Shown here piece by piece: positions 31,195-33,990 of a stretch of DNA of 33,990 nt. The notes beneath the pieces were generated by a model, which saw only the letters and a program-made list of their open reading frames with translations, ran no database searches and was not told the DNA's origin. The stretch's first letter is position 1, and every line of letters begins with the position of its first letter. The DNA is from a virus: IMG/VR virus record IMGVR_UViG_3300008262_000179, positions 1 to 33,990 of that record; one strand, 5' to 3'. The translations under genes were made by a program, and so were the position numbers.

Positions 31195-33990
31195 CTACTC
31201 AAGTCTGAAATATATAATATCACCCTCTTTATCTATATTCAATTCTTTCATTAATTCTTTTGACATTGCAATTCCATATATTCCTGTTGGTCCGACATCG
31301 ATAGGTCCTTTAAATCTTCTTGGTCCAGCATCTTCATCAAGTTGAAAATCAGATTCGAGTGTGTATATCGGTCCTTTTGTTTGTGGATTATAAAATAGTG
31401 TTTTTAATTGTAAAATACTATTAGCCGTAACCGCACCACCTAATTTAAATTTACTTGAATAAAATAATTGACCCGAATTTTGTATGTCTTTCCATAATAA
31501 TTCTTTGGGTTTTATTATAGTAAATGGTGTGGTTTCTGATAATTTATCAATCAATGACATGTGCGTATTTGGTGAAATAGAATAATTTGAACCTCCCATC
31601 ATCACAACCGCAGCTCTCAACCAATCCTTACCATCATGGTTAACCATTTGAATGTATCTCTCGTTATTGAATCCATTAAATGGAATACCGTAACTTGTTA
31701 AAGAAGATGCCGATACAAAATTTTCATTTGGTAATTGTTTAATAATATCCACAGAGTAGTTTATTCCGTCTACTGTTATGTTTTTTGTTGTCGATGTATT
31801 TGTTTTACTATTTGCATCCACTCTACTTACCGCTTTTTTCATTAACTTATCAAAGAATACTCTATAACTTGATAAGAATGAATCTTTTGGGTCGGGTAAA
31901 TTAGTATATGGAATTCTTGTACCTTTAAAAGAAGTTACTATATTATTATTTTTTATATTATGTGAAACTTCAGTAATCCAATATGTACCTCTGAACATGG
32001 GTACATTTTTTAAATAGAAGAACATAGTCGGTTGTATCATTACATTCCCCATACATGTAACTGAACAACTATATGATGCCGTTTTATAATAATCATATAA
32101 ACTTACGTCTACATTATATGCACCTGCACCACTTTCAGATCTACCTAAATTTTCTAAAACCGCAAAGGATTCAGATGTATTTTTAATTGATTGTTGATCG
32201 AGTTGAATGGTTTTGAATATACTTTGATTTTGATCTCCAAAACTTATTTCAAACGCAACCGCTTTGTTTGATTTGGATAGTTCACCAATTCTAAAAACTT
32301 CTGGTGTTGTGATTAAAATAGGATTGTTATTTGTATTCGCAATGTTAAAACTATCATCAGTAAAATTATATTTTTCACTCGACATATCAGGTCTCTTAGA
32401 TGTGTTACCAATATATTGAATAATAATTTTAGGTGACGATTCTTGATAATCAACATCTAAAAATGTACCGAATATGTTTTCCGCAACTTTTTTAGATGGT
32501 GTTAATTTTGGTTTAGATGAAAAATTAGTTCCGTAAAAATTAACATATGCAGGTAATGGTCTCATATCAAATCCTGTTTTATCTAAAAGAATTGATATTA
32601 ACCCGTAAAGACTTTGTTTTTTATTTTTTTTATCGTCTAATTGTGCGATCCTATCTAAATTGAAATAATATCTGTCTCCAATGTCTCTATTTGCTCTATC
32701 TAAAAATAGAAATTCATCTAACAACACTCTTTGTCCAATAGAGTTACCGGCAATCCACTTATCATTGAACGATTTAAACGTATTATATAATTCAATTTTT
32801 AATGGATCGTTATTATATCCACCAAGTATTGTTAAATCCTCTTCTCTTTTTTCTCTTAGTTTTTTAAAGTTATTTGTTAGAGTTGAGAAGTATAAATCTA
32901 TTTTCTGATTAAACCCTTTGCTATCAAATGGATTGTCGTTATAATTTTTTTCAAAAATATTTGTCTTTAAGTAATTTATGAAATCATCATTAGTTGGTGT
33001 GTACGATCCTAATTCTTCAATTTTTTTGTTGACAAATCCTGAATACAAATAAATTAACGGTCTAAATGTTAATATATTTTGTTCATTTACTTCAATGTTA
33101 TTTGTTAAGAAAAAGTTTTCATATAAATTCGTTGCTAATAATGATTCAGGATTTTCTCCTACATATAATTTAATTAAATTTTGTGTTTGTGTATTTAATT
33201 GTGATGTCGTAAAATCACCTGTCACAAATCTACCTGTATTTGATATTTTTGTAAATCCATGTAAAACATGTGTATCGTATTCTTTAGAGTTACCAATTGT
33301 TAATTTTATTAAATTATCATTTGATAATATTTTTTTGGTGATATATTCGAGTTTAAGATTTTGTCTATTTCTTAGTTCTGTAAATAGTTCAGATAATGTT
33401 AGATTACTATCATCGGATTTTTTTTCTATGTTACTAATTGCTTTTAATAAATCTTGAAATTTATAATATTGTACTCTGTTAAAATCAATTATTTGTAAAT
33501 TTTGTTGTGTTTTTGCAGACGAGAATTCCAAAAACATCGATTCAAACTCATCTAATATTTTAGGACTAAATGTTGCAATTAGATCATAGATTTTTCTATA
33601 ATTTTTTGTCATTTCAAATCTATCATCAGTAGTTGCGCCGCTACCAACAAATCCTCTTTGATATTCCGAATAAGAAGAGAATGTTTTACCACTAAAATCA
33701 TTATTAATATAATCATTATCGGACCATATTGTTCTATAGTATATTTGTTTACCTCTATCTAAGGTATCTGCATTGTTCATTAAATTTGGTGTATTTTTTA
33801 AATCTATATATTCATTTCCACCATCACATGGTAGAAGTGTATACGATTTATCAGTCCCAAATTTTTCATTGTCAGTTAATACCGTCCAATATCTTAATTC
33901 ATTTAATGTTCCAAATCTAATATTATGAATAATTGAACCATTTACTGTGTTACCTGTGTATGAAGTTGCACCCGACAACACTTCGTAATG
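31195..33990 (-). CDS. Large tail/baseplate-hub-type protein, partial at N-terminus
   Basis: The frame is open to the right window edge (reading HYEVLSGATSYTGNT at the edge), so the N-terminus is missing and the GTG at 33981 is probably not the true start. At least 931 residues are visible. A helical middle part (LFTELRNRQNLKLEYITKKI; FKKLREKREEDLTILGG) precedes a beta-rich region with SYSCSVTCMGNVMIQPTMFF and MFRGTYWITEVSHNIKNNNI. That arrangement (a Cys-x-Gly-Asn, then a surface and a loop that map a 'value' and a 'position') resembles phage hub proteins of the gp27/gpD type. The last 40 residues (GPIDVGPTGIYGIAMSKELM to IIYFRLE) form a separate small domain I cannot name. It lies upstream of the replication block rather than in the baseplate run. 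The hub assignment is tentative. Confidence 0.45.
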   Translation of the reverse strand, partial: HYEVLSGATSYTGNTVNGSIIHNIRFGTLNELRYWTVLTDNEKFGTDKSYTLLPCDGGNEYIDLKNTPNLMNNADTLDRGKQIYYRTIWSDNDYINNDFSGKTFSSYSEYQRGFVGSGATTDDRFEMTKNYRKIYDLIATFSPKILDEFESMFLEFSSAKTQQNLQIIDFNRVQYYKFQDLLKAISNIEKKSDDSNLTLSELFTELRNRQNLKLEYITKKILSNDNLIKLTIGNSKEYDTHVLHGFTKISNTGRFVTGDFTTSQLNTQTQNLIKLYVGENPESLLATNLYENFFLTNNIEVNEQNILTFRPLIYLYSGFVNKKIEELGSYTPTNDDFINYLKTNIFEKNYNDNPFDSKGFNQKIDLYFSTLTNNFKKLREKREEDLTILGGYNNDPLKIELYNTFKSFNDKWIAGNSIGQRVLLDEFLFLDRANRDIGDRYYFNLDRIAQLDDKKNKKQSLYGLISILLDKTGFDMRPLPAYVNFYGTNFSSKPKLTPSKKVAENIFGTFLDVDYQESSPKIIIQYIGNTSKRPDMSSEKYNFTDDSFNIANTNNNPILITTPEVFRIGELSKSNKAVAFEISFGDQNQSIFKTIQLDQQSIKNTSESFAVLENLGRSESGAGAYNVDVSLYDYYKTASYSCSVTCMGNVMIQPTMFFYLKNVPMFRGTYWITEVSHNIKNNNIVTSFKGTRIPYTNLPDPKDSFLSSYRVFFDKLMKKAVSRVDANSKTNTSTTKNITVDGINYSVDIIKQLPNENFVSASSLTSYGIPFNGFNNERYIQMVNHDGKDWLRAAVVMMGGSNYSISPNTHMSLIDKLSETTPFTIIKPKELLWKDIQNSGQLFYSSKFKLGGAVTANSILQLKTLFYNPQTKGPIYTLESDFQLDEDAGPRRFKGPIDVGPTGIYGIAMSKELMKELNIDKEGDIIYFRLE

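Noticed and set aside
33979-33981. GTG as the real start of the large right-edge gene
   Set aside because: The frame continues to the window edge in natural sequence (HYE before VLSGATSY), so the true start is outside the window.
6898-33990. Plus-strand open frames of 60-120 codons scattered over the replication and baseplate genes
   Set aside because: They lie opposite well-supported minus-strand genes, have no recognisable domains and no leader of their own.
1-33990. tRNA genes, integrase, repressor or transposase
   Set aside because: I looked in the gaps, which are all shorter than about 100 bp, and among the proteins; nothing fits.

Overview
The window looks like a piece of a large T4-type tailed phage (myovirus) genome. 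The sequence is strongly AT-rich, every supported gene lies on the minus strand, and gaps between genes never exceed about 100 bp. Recognisable families include the T4-like baseplate proteins gp25 and gp6, a UvsX/RecA recombinase, a gp32-like single-strand DNA-binding protein, a gp41/DnaB-like helicase and an RNase H/FEN-type exonuclease. None of the intergenic leaders shows a Shine-Dalgarno sequence; starts are preceded by A/T-only sequence. Together with a DUF5522-type protein this suggests a host in the Bacteroidota. That host assignment is inference.

Read in the direction of transcription (right to left) there are three blocks. (1) 33990-29943: the C-terminal part of a large tail/baseplate-type protein cut by the window edge, a 67-aa protein, a proline-rich coiled-coil protein and a small ferritin/Dps-like protein. 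A strong intrinsic terminator at 29892-29921 closes this block. (2) 29846-22628: a DNA replication and nucleotide block of gp32-like SSB, UvsX, FEN/RNase H exonuclease, an unrecognised 148-aa protein with an internal duplication, replicative helicase, class II (B12-dependent) ribonucleotide reductase and a DUF5522 mini-protein. Two stem-loops follow the reductase: one inside the DUF5522 gene and one directly after its stop codon. (3) 22550-1: baseplate and fibre genes, namely gp25, gp6, a 1389-aa protein with a transthyretin-like domain and a hydrophobic segment, four unrecognised virion-type proteins joined mostly by TAATG stop/start overlaps, a 1478-aa baseplate/tail protein ending in a Thr-Pro tail, and a giant collagen-like fibre protein that runs off the left edge.

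The fibre gene (at least 2288 codons, 1-6865) is the dominant object. It is a single open frame from 6865 to the window edge. About half of what is visible is Gly-X-Y repeat of the GTS/GSS kind, split into nine blocks that alternate with globular modules, including a CBM5/12-like module, two homologous copies of one tail-fibre module and a jelly-roll-like module.

Recurring signals are the minus-strand 9-mer TATTTATTA in four intergenic leaders (twice in the gp25 leader), a candidate late promoter; structured RNA between the gp32-like gene and uvsX; and exact 45-bp tandem repeats inside the fibre gene. I saw no integrase, repressor, CRISPR array, transposase or convincing tRNA, and no plus-strand gene.
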